Assembly: GCA_963664625.1 (NCBI GenBank)
Contig: OY761541.1
Span: 434,001-498,000, forward strand
Direction of reading: 5' to 3'
Source: CBDCFV01 sp963664625
GTDB lineage: Bacteria; Chloroflexota; Dehalococcoidia; Lucifugimonadales; UBA3495
Length of the DNA: 64,000 nucleotides
Below, piece by piece: positions 7,164 to 15,961 of the stretch (position 1 is the first letter of the stretch; each line of letters begins with the position of its first letter). The position numbers and the translations under genes were made by a program. The notes under the pieces were generated by a model, which did no database searches, had not been told where the DNA came from, and was given only the letters and a program-made list of their open reading frames with translations.

Positions 7164-8531
7164 CTAAGATACCGAAAGGGCTTTCCGCAACGCGGCCAGA
7201 AGGGCTTCCTCTTCCTCTGCCAACACCGTCCGCGGGTCCAATAATACGCGGTCTTCTTCTATGCGGGCAATCACCGCGGTATCGGCCTCCCGCAACCGCC
7301 TCATCACCGTTTCCGGACCGCCGGACGTCTCGTGGCATGACAGGGCCAGCAACCAGGACGGCAACGTCTCTCCTGGCAGGCTACCGCCTCCGATGGCCGA
7401 CCGGCCGCTTACCACCTCTCCCACTTCGGGGAAATTCTCTTGCCATCGGCAGGCCCTCCGGCGGACTTCATCCTCCGGCATCGCCATCATCCTCAGGACC
7501 GGGACCTCGGACTCGGCTTCTCCTCTCAAATAGTGCAGCAACGTTGCCGTCAGGCCCGCCAGGCTCAACTTATCTATCCTGACTGCGCGTGCCAAGGGAT
7601 GCCTTTCCAGTCTTTGCACCAATTCGGACTTGCCCACCACAATTCCGGCCTGCGGCCCTCCCAGAAGTTTGTCACCGGAGAAGAACACCAGCCCAACCCC
7701 GGCGGAAATACTGTCTTGGGGAGTAGGTTCGTGGGCAAGGCCGTAAACCTCGGTGGGCACCAGGGCGCCGCTGCCCACGTCGTGCAACACCGGCACTCCC
7801 CGTTGAGCGCCCAACTCGACCAACTCACGGGACTCCACTGTGGCGGTGAAGCCTTCCACCCGGAAGTTGCTGGCGTGGACCTGTAGCAAAGCTGCGGTAT
7901 TTTCCGTGATGGCGTCGCCATAGTCCCTCAGGTAGGTACGGTTGGTGGTGCCCACGTCAACCAGCGTTGCCCCGCTCTGGCGCAGCACGTCGGGCACCCG
8001 GAAGCCTCCGCCAATTTCCACGGCCTCAGCCCGCGACACAATAACCTCTTTCCCTTGGGCCAGGGCTGACAGGCCCAGCAGCACGGCGGACGCGTTGTTG
8101 TTTACCGCCAACGCGGCCTCGGCCCCGGTCAGTTGTCGCAAAAGCGATTGGAGATGGGACTGTCGAGAACCCCGCCGCCCGGTCTCCAAGTCCAACTCCA
8201 GGTCGGTATACCCCTGCGCCACCTGCGCCATTGCTTCAGTAGCAGCCCGGCTGAGGGGCGCCCTACCCAAGTTGGTATGGACTATGACTCCGGTGGCATT
8301 TATTACATGCCGGGGAGTGACCCGGGTCATCAATGAAAGCTGGCCGCATACGGACTGGGCCACATCGTCGGCGCTGGGAGCGTTGCTCCCTTTCCGAATC
8401 CGCTGTCGGGCCTGGTCCAGTTCCTCACGGACCAAGTCCACGACCCAGTCCCGCGGGTAGCTGGCTATTGCGGCCACTATCGCTTCACTCGCCATTACCC
8501 GGTCAACGCTGGGCAGGTGGCGGAATTGCAT
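7164..8531 (-). CDS. selA: L-seryl-tRNA(Sec) selenium transferase
   Basis: A PLP enzyme that converts seryl-tRNA(Sec) to selenocysteinyl-tRNA(Sec) with selenophosphate. The 455-residue length is normal. Visible features are the N-terminal helical part, TPRHVINATGVIVHTNLGRA near residues 73-92, the HASNFRVEGF segment, and FFSGDKLLGGPQAGI, where the lysine should carry PLP. An AGGAG ribosome site precedes the ATG at 8531. Its presence implies that this organism makes selenoproteins, but selB, selD and tRNA-Sec are not in the window and no in-frame UGA selenoprotein was found here. Confidence 0.93.
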   Translation of the reverse strand: MQFRHLPSVDRVMASEAIVAAIASYPRDWVVDLVREELDQARQRIRKGSNAPSADDVAQSVCGQLSLMTRVTPRHVINATGVIVHTNLGRAPLSRAATEAMAQVAQGYTDLELDLETGRRGSRQSHLQSLLRQLTGAEAALAVNNNASAVLLGLSALAQGKEVIVSRAEAVEIGGGFRVPDVLRQSGATLVDVGTTNRTYLRDYGDAITENTAALLQVHASNFRVEGFTATVESRELVELGAQRGVPVLHDVGSGALVPTEVYGLAHEPTPQDSISAGVGLVFFSGDKLLGGPQAGIVVGKSELVQRLERHPLARAVRIDKLSLAGLTATLLHYLRGEAESEVPVLRMMAMPEDEVRRRACRWQENFPEVGEVVSGRSAIGGGSLPGETLPSWLLALSCHETSGGPETVMRRLREADTAVIARIEEDRVLLDPRTVLAEEEEALLAALRKALSVS

Positions 8532-8742
8532 ATCTGTCGACTCCTGTCAAATAAGCGCCGAATATTGTCCTGTATTTTAACATGACGGCTTCCCCCTCCT
8601 GCCGATTGGTACATCAGCGTCAGGGTGACCGAATCGGTGGCGTTAGAGTACCAGTTCGTATAAGATGTTCGGGAATTACCGGCCTCGGTTGTGGAATAAA
8701 CTTACGACTTCACCACCGAATCTTTCCCGTGGAGAACTTGCT

Positions 8743-9972
8743 ATGCAATCTGGGCTTCCCCCGGAGCTTGATGCACTGAAAAACACCATCCGGCAGATAG
8801 TCCGGGACGAATGCGTGCCACTGGAAGCCGGCTACTTGGCCAACCCTCCTCAGGAAGGCCAGGACGACGGAGGCCCGACGGGTATCGCCCAAGCGGTGCT
8901 GGGCATCGTCGGCACGCTGGACCCGGACAAATGGCAACGCCTGACCAACATATCCAAGCAGACGGGCATATTTACCTCCTTCGTACCCGAGGAGTACGGC
9001 GGCGGCGGCATGGGCGCGTTAGGGCACGTTGTGCTGGACGAAGAGGTGCACAAGAGCATCGTTCAACTGCCCACGTCACCCGTGCCCATGATGATGATCG
9101 GAGCGTGCACACCGGAGCAGGAACAGCAATACTTGTACCCGGCTATTCAGGGTGACCTGAATTACGCCTTCGGGCAGACCGAGCCGCAGGCAGGCTCGGA
9201 CCCCGGCGGCATGATGCAGACAAGGGCAGTCCGCGATGGGGACGATTGGGTGCTTAATGGCACCAAGATGTTCATCTCCGGTGCGGCCACCGCCGACTTC
9301 ATCCTGTTGCAAGCGGTGACCGATCCCGAACGGCGTCAACGGGGCGGCATCACCATGTTCATCCTGGACAATCCCACGGAAGGGATGAGCTTTGAGCCGA
9401 TTCGAATCTGGACCAGCCCGACGCGGGCCCAGCAGCACTACATCCACTTGGACAACGTGCGGGTACCCCAGACGCAGGTGCTGGGAGAGGTCGGGCAAGG
9501 GTTCACCCTGGGGCAGAAGTGGCTGGTGCACCACGACCGCCTTCTGCGCGGGTCAATGGCGATCGGCATCCTGACGCGGGCGCTAGAGATGGCCATAGAG
9601 TGGGCGAAGCAGCGGGTAACCTACGGACGGCCCATCGCCGACCGCCAAGCAATCCAATGGATGCTCACCGACGTTTATATTGACATTATGAACCTGCGGG
9701 CCATCACCCGGGAGACGGCCGCCCGGGCCGACGCCGGTGAAGACGTCAGGGTTGAGGCCTCAATGATCAAGTACTGCGCCGGCGAGTGGGGTTGGCGAAG
9801 CATCGACAAGATCATGCAAGTATTCGGCGGCATGGGCGAGACCCTGGACATGCCCATCCCTCACTGGTACGTACTGCTTCGGCACGCACGGATCGGCGGC
9901 GGGACCTCCGAGATACACAAATTCGTCATGGCCAGGGCATTGCTGAACGGCGGTGTCTCGTTCCAAGGTTAG
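8743..9972 (+). CDS. Acyl-CoA dehydrogenase family protein
   Basis: An FAD enzyme of the acyl-CoA dehydrogenase family, 409 residues from the ATG at 8743. That start has GGAG eight bases upstream and is preferred over an in-frame ATG at 8665. Features seen are the middle-domain segment YAFGQTEPQAGSDPGG, the substrate-region KMFISGA, and the C-terminal helical domain with YGRPIADRQAIQW and MQVFGGMG. It probably oxidises an acyl-CoA and passes electrons to ETF. The chain length or branched substrate cannot be read from sequence. It is divergent from selA and followed by the SIMPL gene. Confidence 0.9.
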   Translation: MQSGLPPELDALKNTIRQIVRDECVPLEAGYLANPPQEGQDDGGPTGIAQAVLGIVGTLDPDKWQRLTNISKQTGIFTSFVPEEYGGGGMGALGHVVLDEEVHKSIVQLPTSPVPMMMIGACTPEQEQQYLYPAIQGDLNYAFGQTEPQAGSDPGGMMQTRAVRDGDDWVLNGTKMFISGAATADFILLQAVTDPERRQRGGITMFILDNPTEGMSFEPIRIWTSPTRAQQHYIHLDNVRVPQTQVLGEVGQGFTLGQKWLVHHDRLLRGSMAIGILTRALEMAIEWAKQRVTYGRPIADRQAIQWMLTDVYIDIMNLRAITRETAARADAGEDVRVEASMIKYCAGEWGWRSIDKIMQVFGGMGETLDMPIPHWYVLLRHARIGGGTSEIHKFVMARALLNGGVSFQG

Positions 9973-9997
9973 ACGCCGGATTGCATAGGGAGGGACA

Positions 9998-10981
9998 ATG
10001 ATGACGTGGACACGAAAGGCGAAATGGATTCTTGCGCTTGCCGGGGTTGGCGTGGCATTGATGGCGTTGGCTTGCAGCATGGGAGGCGCGCGAGCCATGA
10101 TCGGCGGCCAACAACTCGGCATGACGCCCAGTCAAGAGCCGGCAGCGGAAAAAACTTCCCTTGGCATGGTTGCATCACCGGACAGTGGAACACAGCAGAC
10201 CTCAAATCAGGAAACCCCGGCCGGAAAAACCGGGGGGATACTGGTATCCGGCCAAGGTTCGGCTTCGGCAGCTCCAGACCTGGCGATTGTGAGGCTCGGG
10301 GTTGAAGCAACAGGAGAAACCATCAAGGAGGCCCGCGGCTCGTCCGCATCCGCCTTGGGAAAGATCCTCGATACTCTGCTGGAAAGAGATATTCCCGAGA
10401 AAGACATTCAAACTTCACACCTCAGTATCTATCCCAAGTACAGCACGAGGACAGTAACGCGATGCCCTGAGACCGAGGGTGCGCGCGGCGCGAGTTCGGG
10501 AACTGCCGAAGGATCAATATCCATGGGCCGGGTGGGACAAGTGGATGGGTGCTATGAGGAACGACAAAGTGTCATCATCGGGTATGAGGTGAATAACCAG
10601 TTGGTTGTACGCCTGCGCGATCTGGACGCCGTGGGGGATGTGATTGACGAGGTAACCGATGCTGGTGGCGACCTGACCAGGTTTCAGGGCATCAGCTTCT
10701 CCTTGGAGGACTCCGGGCCGCTGCAAGACAAGGCTCTGACCGCGGCCATAGAAGACGCCCAAGCCAAAGCGGCCCACGTGGCCGAAAAAAGCGGCGTGAC
10801 CCTGGGGGGCCTTATTCGAATCTCGGAGGCGTCGACCCAATCGGGCGCTCCGTATCCACGCTTCAGCGGGGCAGCCTTCGCCATGTTGGAATCCGAGGCT
10901 TACGCAGACGCCACCACATCCATAGAGGGCGGACTCGTCACCGTAAGCGCCGCCGTACAAGCGGTGTACGACATTGAATAA
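9998..10981 (+). CDS. SIMPL (DUF541) domain lipoprotein
   Basis: A 327-residue secreted protein. The N-terminus has a positively charged start, a hydrophobic stretch and a lipobox (MALAC, Cys at about residue 26), so it is probably a membrane-anchored lipoprotein. After a low-complexity linker (residues 30-75) comes a SIMPL/DUF541 domain, recognised by ILVSGQGSASAAPDLAIVRL and ALTAAIEDAQAKAAHVAE. SIMPL proteins such as BP26 and YggE form surface or periplasmic oligomers linked to oxidative stress, and the biochemical role is unclear. The central region carries a Cys-containing insertion around residues 155-185. Confidence 0.85.
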   Translation: MMTWTRKAKWILALAGVGVALMALACSMGGARAMIGGQQLGMTPSQEPAAEKTSLGMVASPDSGTQQTSNQETPAGKTGGILVSGQGSASAAPDLAIVRLGVEATGETIKEARGSSASALGKILDTLLERDIPEKDIQTSHLSIYPKYSTRTVTRCPETEGARGASSGTAEGSISMGRVGQVDGCYEERQSVIIGYEVNNQLVVRLRDLDAVGDVIDEVTDAGGDLTRFQGISFSLEDSGPLQDKALTAAIEDAQAKAAHVAEKSGVTLGGLIRISEASTQSGAPYPRFSGAAFAMLESEAYADATTSIEGGLVTVSAAVQAVYDIE

Positions 10982-11010
10982 GTCCCGGTCTCACCGCTTC
11001 GACGGAAGGC

Positions 11011-11039
11011 TTGCGACGCCCTTGCTCCGTTGCTAAAAT
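11011..11039 (+). promoter_or_regulatory. Predicted promoter for the riboflavin operon
   Basis: TTGCGA (11011-11016) and TAAAAT (11034-11039) are spaced by 17 bp, with TGC immediately before the -10 (extended -10). The start point would be about 35 nt before ribD. No FMN riboswitch signature was seen in the leader, which is too short to contain one. Confidence 0.55.
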
Positions 11040-11082
11040 GGCGCTGGTTTATCAACCCATGCAATAATCCCTGTGGGATAAC

Positions 11083-12249
11083 ATGGGCCTGAACGATACG
11101 AGGTTGACTGTGGCTGTCGCGAACCCCATGGAACGCGCCATCTCGTTGGCCCAACAAGCCTTGGGCGCCACCAGCCCGAACCCGGCCGTGGGCGCGGTGA
11201 TAGTGAAGGACGGTGTCACTCTGGGGGCCGGACATACCCAGCCTCCAGGTGGAGCTCACGCTGAAATCATGGCCCTGAGAGAAGCGGGCCCTTCAGCCAA
11301 AGACGCCGCGCTGTATACCACGCTGGAGCCTTGCTGCACCTACGGCAGGACTCCTCCCTGCACCGACGCCATCATCGACGCCGGCATCAAAGAGGTGCAT
11401 ATCGGCGCCATTGACCCCAACCCGCGGGTTTCCGGCAACGGCGCAGACCGATTGCGCGCCGCCGGCATCGACGTGAAGTTCGCCGACGCTGCCGATGTGT
11501 TTCGTGAGCTTTACGAAGCCTTCGCGAAGCACATCAATACCGGTCTGCCCTTTGTGATCGGCAAGTTTGCCATGAGTCTCGACGGCAAAATCGCCACCCG
11601 CACCGGAGACTCGAAGTGGGTGACCGGTCCTGAGGCCCGCGGGAGGGTACAACGCCTGCGCCGAGAGGCGGACGCGATAATGGTGGGGGTCAATACCGTG
11701 CTGGCCGATGACCCCCAGCTTACGGCCCGGGACGCTGACGGAACGCCTTTGTCCAGGCAACCCCTCCGGGTCATCCTCGACAGCCGGTGCCGCACTCCGC
11801 CGGATGCCCGGATGTTGCGGGAGCCGGGGGCCACCCTGGTTCTTACAACCGGCGAAGCTCCCGGAGAGCGGATAAGCGCTCTGGCACGCGCCGGTGCGGA
11901 AGTATTGACGACTTGCCAACCGGGGGAAACACGGATTGACCTCGACGCGGCCATGAAAGAGTTGGGGAGGCGCGGTGTCGTAAGCCTGCTGGTGGAAGCC
12001 GGCGGCATCCTTCAGGGAGCGCTTTTCGACGCCGGCTTGGTTGACAGGGTGTTCGCATTCATCGCCCCGGTGATCATCGGAGGCGCCCAAGCGGCCTCTC
12101 CGGTGGAAGGGACCGGCCCGAAAAACATGGCCGGAGCACACCGGCTTTACCGGACCCGCATGGAACAGCATGGGCCGGACTGGTTGATAACAGGCTACCC
12201 CGTTTTCACGAGGGCGGGCGTCATTCCCGCGCAGGCGGGAATCCATTAG
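11083..12249 (+). CDS. ribD: Bifunctional pyrimidine deaminase/reductase RibD
   Basis: Catalyses the second and third steps of riboflavin synthesis: deamination of the GTP-derived pyrimidine, then reduction of the ribose side chain. The deaminase zinc site is seen as HAEIMAL and EPCCTYGRTPPCTDA. The reductase domain starts near residue 150 (FVIGKFAMSLDGKIATRTGD). The protein is 388 residues from 11083; a later ATG at 11128 (MERAIS) is an alternative start. The last residues, GVIPAQAGIH, are encoded by a dispersed palindromic repeat at 12221-12246 that also supplies the stop codon. First gene of ribD-ribE-ribBA. Confidence 0.95.
   Translation: MGLNDTRLTVAVANPMERAISLAQQALGATSPNPAVGAVIVKDGVTLGAGHTQPPGGAHAEIMALREAGPSAKDAALYTTLEPCCTYGRTPPCTDAIIDAGIKEVHIGAIDPNPRVSGNGADRLRAAGIDVKFADAADVFRELYEAFAKHINTGLPFVIGKFAMSLDGKIATRTGDSKWVTGPEARGRVQRLRREADAIMVGVNTVLADDPQLTARDADGTPLSRQPLRVILDSRCRTPPDARMLREPGATLVLTTGEAPGERISALARAGAEVLTTCQPGETRIDLDAAMKELGRRGVVSLLVEAGGILQGALFDAGLVDRVFAFIAPVIIGGAQAASPVEGTGPKNMAGAHRLYRTRMEQHGPDWLITGYPVFTRAGVIPAQAGIH
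12221..12246 (+). repeat. Palindromic repeat inside the 3' end of ribD
   Basis: ATTCCCGC (12223-12230) and GCGGGAAT (12235-12242) form a perfect 8-bp inverted repeat with a 4-nt loop. Related copies occur at 39907-39926, 45101-45120, 48328-48347 and, as an outer pair, at 61754-61812. This copy is translated as the RibD C-terminus. Confidence 0.85.
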
Positions 12250-12262
12250 GAGGGCAGCTAGT

Positions 12263-12838
12263 TTGTTTACCGGGATCGTGGAAGAGGTAGGCATAGCCGC
12301 TGAGGTAGGCGGCGACCACCTGACGGTACAAGCGGAAATGGTGTTGGACGGCTTGAAGCTTGGCGACAGCATGTCTGTAAACGGTGCCTGTCTTACCGTC
12401 GTCTCGTTGGAAGGTTCCGCTTTCAGCGTGGACCTGTCTCCGGAGACCATCCGGCGCACCTCGTTGGGAGACCTGGCCAAGGGACAGAAGGTCAACCTGG
12501 AACGCCCTCTGGCGGTAACCGACCGGCTGGGCGGTCACATAGTCCAAGGCCATGTGGACGGTACCGGGCGCATTACGTCTTGGAAACCGGAAGGCGACTC
12601 CATGATCCTGAGGGTCAGGAGCCCCAAAAGATTGATGCCGTATATAGTGGAAAAAGGATTTATCGCTGTTGACGGTATCAGCCTTACCGTGGTACAAAAG
12701 GGGGCGTCCTCGTTCACTTTGTCGCTGATACCCTACACTTTGCAGAACACCAATTTGCAGGGAAAGGCGCCGGGCGAACGGGTCAATCTGGAGGCTGATA
12801 TCGTAGCTAAATACGTGGAGAGCATGCTGGCGCGGTGA
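12263..12838 (+). CDS. ribE: Riboflavin synthase, alpha subunit type
   Basis: Dismutates two 6,7-dimethyl-8-ribityllumazine molecules to riboflavin. The 191-residue protein has the duplicated lumazine-binding domain: MFTGIVEEVG at the start, then SMSVNGACLTV in the first half, and KGFIAVDGISLTVV in the second half. Translation starts at TTG 12263, with AGGAGGG about 8 nt upstream. It follows ribD by 13 bp and precedes ribBA by 42 bp, so the three genes form one operon. The gene for lumazine synthase (ribH), which makes its substrate, is not next to it. Confidence 0.94.
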   Translation: MFTGIVEEVGIAAEVGGDHLTVQAEMVLDGLKLGDSMSVNGACLTVVSLEGSAFSVDLSPETIRRTSLGDLAKGQKVNLERPLAVTDRLGGHIVQGHVDGTGRITSWKPEGDSMILRVRSPKRLMPYIVEKGFIAVDGISLTVVQKGASSFTLSLIPYTLQNTNLQGKAPGERVNLEADIVAKYVESMLAR

Positions 12839-12880
12839 TCGGGAAGGCGTGTCAATCTACCGATACAGAAGGATGGATTT

Positions 12881-14086
12881 ATGCCTCTGTGTAGCTTGGA
12901 AGAGGCCTTAGAAGACCTGAAAGCCGGAAAGTTCGTGCTGGTCGTTGACGATGAGCAACGGGAGAACGAAGGCGATCTGGTAATGCCTGCTGAAATGGTC
13001 ACCCCGGAGGCCGTCAACTTCGCGGTGACCGAGGCCAGGGGGCTGCTTTGCTTGCCAATCATCGGCGAGCGGCTGGACGAGCTTGAAATTCCCCAGATGA
13101 TCCCCAGGAACGTCTCCATCAAGAACCAGACAGCCTTCACCGTCTCGGTGGACTATAACCAAGGCACCACCACCGGCATCTCCGCCTACGACCGGGCCGC
13201 AACTGTCAGGGCCATGATAGACCACGACGTCGGCCCCGAGATGTTCACCCGGCCAGGCCACCTGTTTCCCCTCAGGTACCACCCCGGCGGCGTTCTGGCC
13301 CGGGCCGGACATACCGAGGCCATCGTAGACTTGTGCAACATCGCCGGTATGTACCCGGCGGGCATAGTCTGCGAGATTATGAACGACGACGGCACCATGG
13401 CGCGAATGCCCGCGCTGGAGGAGTTCGCCGAACGCCACAACCTGCGAATCCTGAGCATCGCCCAGATCATTGCCTATCGCAGACGCCACGAAAGGCTGAT
13501 CGAACGAGTCGCCGAGGCGCGGCTTCCCACCAAGTACGGCGAATTCAAGGCCATCGCCTACCGCAGCGAGGTAGACCCTGGCGAGCACATCGGAATGACC
13601 ATCGGCGAATGGGACCCGGATGAGCCCGTACTGGCCCGCATCCACAGCGAATGCCTCACCGGCGACGTGTTCGGCAGCATGAGGTGCGATTGCGGAGAAC
13701 AGGTTGAGTTGGCGTTGAGCATCCTGGGACAAGCCGGCGCAGGTGCCTTCGTCTACATGCGGCAGGAAGGGCGCGGTATCGGGCTGCACAACAAGATCAA
13801 GGCCTACTCGCTGCAGGACGGCGGCATGGATACCATCGAGGCCAACGCTTCACTGGGGTTCGATGCCGACTTGCGGCATTACGGCATAGGCGCACAGATA
13901 CTGCAAGACCTGGGAGTCAAGAAACTCCGCCTGTTGACGAACAACCCCCGAAAGGTTGTGGGCATCTCCGGGTTTGATCTGGAGATAGTGGAGAGGGTCC
14001 CGGTCGAGGCAACGGTCACCGACGAAAACCGGAATTACCTGCGGACCAAGAAAACCAGGTTGGGACATTTCCTGGCCAACTGCTAG
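12881..14086 (+). CDS. ribBA: DHBP synthase / GTP cyclohydrolase II fusion
   Basis: A 401-residue fusion supplying both riboflavin precursors. The N-terminal RibB half (residues 1-200) makes dihydroxybutanone phosphate; it contains the acidic metal site DDEQRENEGDLV and the RPGHLFPL segment. The RibA half (about 205-401) opens GTP; its zinc cysteines are in GDVFGSMRCDCGEQ preceded by HSECL, and the RQEGRGIGL loop follows. It ends the ribD-ribE-ribBA operon and is followed by a strong hairpin terminator. Confidence 0.96.
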   Translation: MPLCSLEEALEDLKAGKFVLVVDDEQRENEGDLVMPAEMVTPEAVNFAVTEARGLLCLPIIGERLDELEIPQMIPRNVSIKNQTAFTVSVDYNQGTTTGISAYDRAATVRAMIDHDVGPEMFTRPGHLFPLRYHPGGVLARAGHTEAIVDLCNIAGMYPAGIVCEIMNDDGTMARMPALEEFAERHNLRILSIAQIIAYRRRHERLIERVAEARLPTKYGEFKAIAYRSEVDPGEHIGMTIGEWDPDEPVLARIHSECLTGDVFGSMRCDCGEQVELALSILGQAGAGAFVYMRQEGRGIGLHNKIKAYSLQDGGMDTIEANASLGFDADLRHYGIGAQILQDLGVKKLRLLTNNPRKVVGISGFDLEIVERVPVEATVTDENRNYLRTKKTRLGHFLANC

Positions 14087-14111
14087 GCAACTTCAAAAAC
14101 AACGAAAAACG

Positions 14112-14138
14112 AGAGGCGGGATTGACACTCCCGCCTCT
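14112..14138. terminator. Hairpin terminator between ribBA and prfB
   Basis: A perfect 10-bp stem AGAGGCGGGA / TCCCGCCTCT with a 7-nt loop lies between the convergent genes ribBA and prfB. A-rich sequence on the left and T-rich on the right suggest it works in both directions. Confidence 0.75.
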
Positions 14139-14162
14139 TACTTTGTTGCAGGCAGTCGCCCG

Positions 14163-15264
14163 CTACTCCTCTCCGACCCGGGACATGAGGTAGGCCTCGA
14201 TGAAACCGCCAAGGTTGCCGTCCAGCACCGCGTCGGGGTTGGTGCTCTGGAAGTTGGTGCGGTGGTCCTTCACCGACTTGTACGGGTGCAATACGTAGCT
14301 GCGGATTTGGTTCCCCCATTCCGGGACGGTCCGCTCACCCCTGATTTTCGCCAGTTCCGCCGCCTTCTCCTCATTCTTTTTTGCCAAGAGCTTGGCCTTC
14401 AAAATACGCATGGCGAACTCGCGGTTCTGGTGCTGTGAACGCTCGTTCTGACAACTGACGATCATGCCGGTGGGAAGGTGAGTCAGCCGCACCGCCGATG
14501 CCACCTTCTGCACGTTCTGGCCGCCGGGGCCGCTGGAACGGAAGACGTCCATTTTTATGTCTTCCTGACGGACTTCGATGTCCGGGTCCTCTTCCGCCGA
14601 CGGCAGGATTTCAACCTCGGCAAAGGAGGTATGGCGCAGGTGGTTGGGGTCGTAGGGAGACAGGCGCACCAGCCGGTGCACACCCCTCTCGGCGCTCAGG
14701 TAGCCGAAGGCATGGGTTCCGGCGACCTCCATGATTCCGGTGCGCAATCCGGCTTCATCTCCATAGGAAAGGTCCATCACCTGCGTCGAGCGACCCTCCA
14801 ACTCGGCCCACCTCAAATACATCCTGAACAGCATCTCGGCCCAGTCCTGGGAGTCGGTGCCGCCCGCGCCTGCATGGATGGAGACGATGGCGGAGCGGTC
14901 GTCATAAGGCCCGGACAGTGTCAAGGCAGTCTCCTGCTTGCGGAGAGCGTCCGTGATCTTGCCGGCCTCCTCCTCCAACTGGGGCAGCAGGGAGTCTTCC
15001 CCTTCCTCCAACGCCAGTTCCGTCAACTCCAGGAGAGACTCCGTCTCGGATTGGATACCCCGCCACGCGCTTACCGTATCCTTGATGCGGCCCAATTCCC
15101 GCATCTTCCTCTGTGCCTCTCTCCGGTCGTCCCAGTAGCTTGGGGAAGCGGCTTCCAACTCCATCCGGGCTATCGCTTTCTCTTTGTCCGCGAGGTCAAA
15201 GACGCTCCACTATCGCCTCGATTTTCTGACGGATGCCTGTCAATTGTTCGCGCAGTTCTTCCAT
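14163..15264 (-). CDS. prfB: Peptide chain release factor 2 (programmed +1 frameshift)
   Basis: Release factor 2 recognises UAA and UGA and releases the finished peptide. The gene is in two frames. The first 22 codons start at ATG 15264 behind AGGAAGAG and end at the in-frame TGA 15196-15198. The site reads CTT TGA C, and a purine-rich GTGGAG a few bases upstream matches the internal Shine-Dalgarno-like element of the known RF2 autoregulatory frameshift. After a +1 shift the frame continues LDLADKEK into the 14163-15164 body. The GGQ loop is present (SSGPGGQNVQ) and the codon-recognition region is in the central domain. Total length is 366 residues. Confidence 0.96.
15196..15201 (-). promoter_or_regulatory. 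RF2 programmed frameshift site
   Basis: CTT (15199-15201) followed by the in-frame TGA (15196-15198) and C, the conserved slip site of prfB. Low RF2 slows termination at the UGA and favours the +1 shift, so RF2 controls its own synthesis. Confidence 0.92.
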
Positions 15265-15328
15265 AACTCTTCCTAATAAATGAAATGAAGGACCTTCGTG
15301 TCGTGGTCCAGTATAAGCGCAGATGCCC

Positions 15329-15685
15329 TTAGTACAGGATAAGACTGGTGGGGACCAGCCGTTGTTCCACCGGGTCTACCGCCAAGGCCAAGCCTTCCAA
15401 GGTATAAGCTCCCAGCAGCGGCGGGGCGTTGTCCTCTCCGAAGACCACTATGGTCGTCACACTCTCACCGTCAACAGTAGCACGCGCCTCCCCAAAATCC
15501 ATGTAGACCCGCCGCCCGTCAGCCAGCAGAAAACGCCGCTGGCCTGTCGGCTCGACACCTATCTCACGCAGCAGTCCGGTGGGCAACGTGGTGTAGGCTG
15601 CTCCGGTATCCACAGTCGCTTCTATGTCCCGGCTCTTCTGACCGTCCATACTCGAAATTCGCAGCGGCCACTTGAACGTTCCCAT
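15329..15685 (-). CDS. Clan AA (retropepsin-like) aspartic protease family protein
   Basis: A 118-residue protein with the single-domain retropepsin-like fold. The catalytic VDTGA motif is near residue 27 and the second conserved strand, PPLLGAYTLEGL, near 88-99; the end LAVDPVEQRLVP is typical of bacterial members of this group. The ATG at 15685 has AGAGG eight bases upstream and is preferred over one at 15715. A paralogue lies at 51736-52104. The biological role of these small proteins is unknown; they often occur in accessory or toxin-antitoxin-rich regions, as here. Confidence 0.8.
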   Translation of the reverse strand: MGTFKWPLRISSMDGQKSRDIEATVDTGAAYTTLPTGLLREIGVEPTGQRRFLLADGRRVYMDFGEARATVDGESVTTIVVFGEDNAPPLLGAYTLEGLALAVDPVEQRLVPTSLILY

Positions 15686-15961
15686 AGTAAAGACCTCTTT
15701 TTGCGCTCTATACATCCTAGCTGATGGGCCATATCAATCACAACCTGCGTGGCCTGCATCCACTCGTTGATGGCCATGCTTTTCTGCCTTGACATGATAA
15801 AAGTAACGGCGATGATTATGCATTGGACAGAGGCCATCTCACCGAGGGTCTGTTACGGATTGGCAAATATCGCCTGCCTTTGGGGGCGATTGTCGGCACA
15901 GCGAGCAGGCATCCCACCAATTCTATACCTGATATACTCACCGGCGGGATTGAGACAAGGG

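Noticed and set aside
10982..11082. FMN riboswitch upstream of ribD
   Set aside because: The 100-bp leader contains a good promoter close to the gene and none of the conserved RFN sequence blocks.
15749..15961. N-terminal extension of the PBECR-like gene back to 15749
   Set aside because: The upstream codons show no family similarity, and an ATG at 15962 fits the domain boundary. Nothing else was recognised in this 276-bp stretch after the aspartic protease gene.
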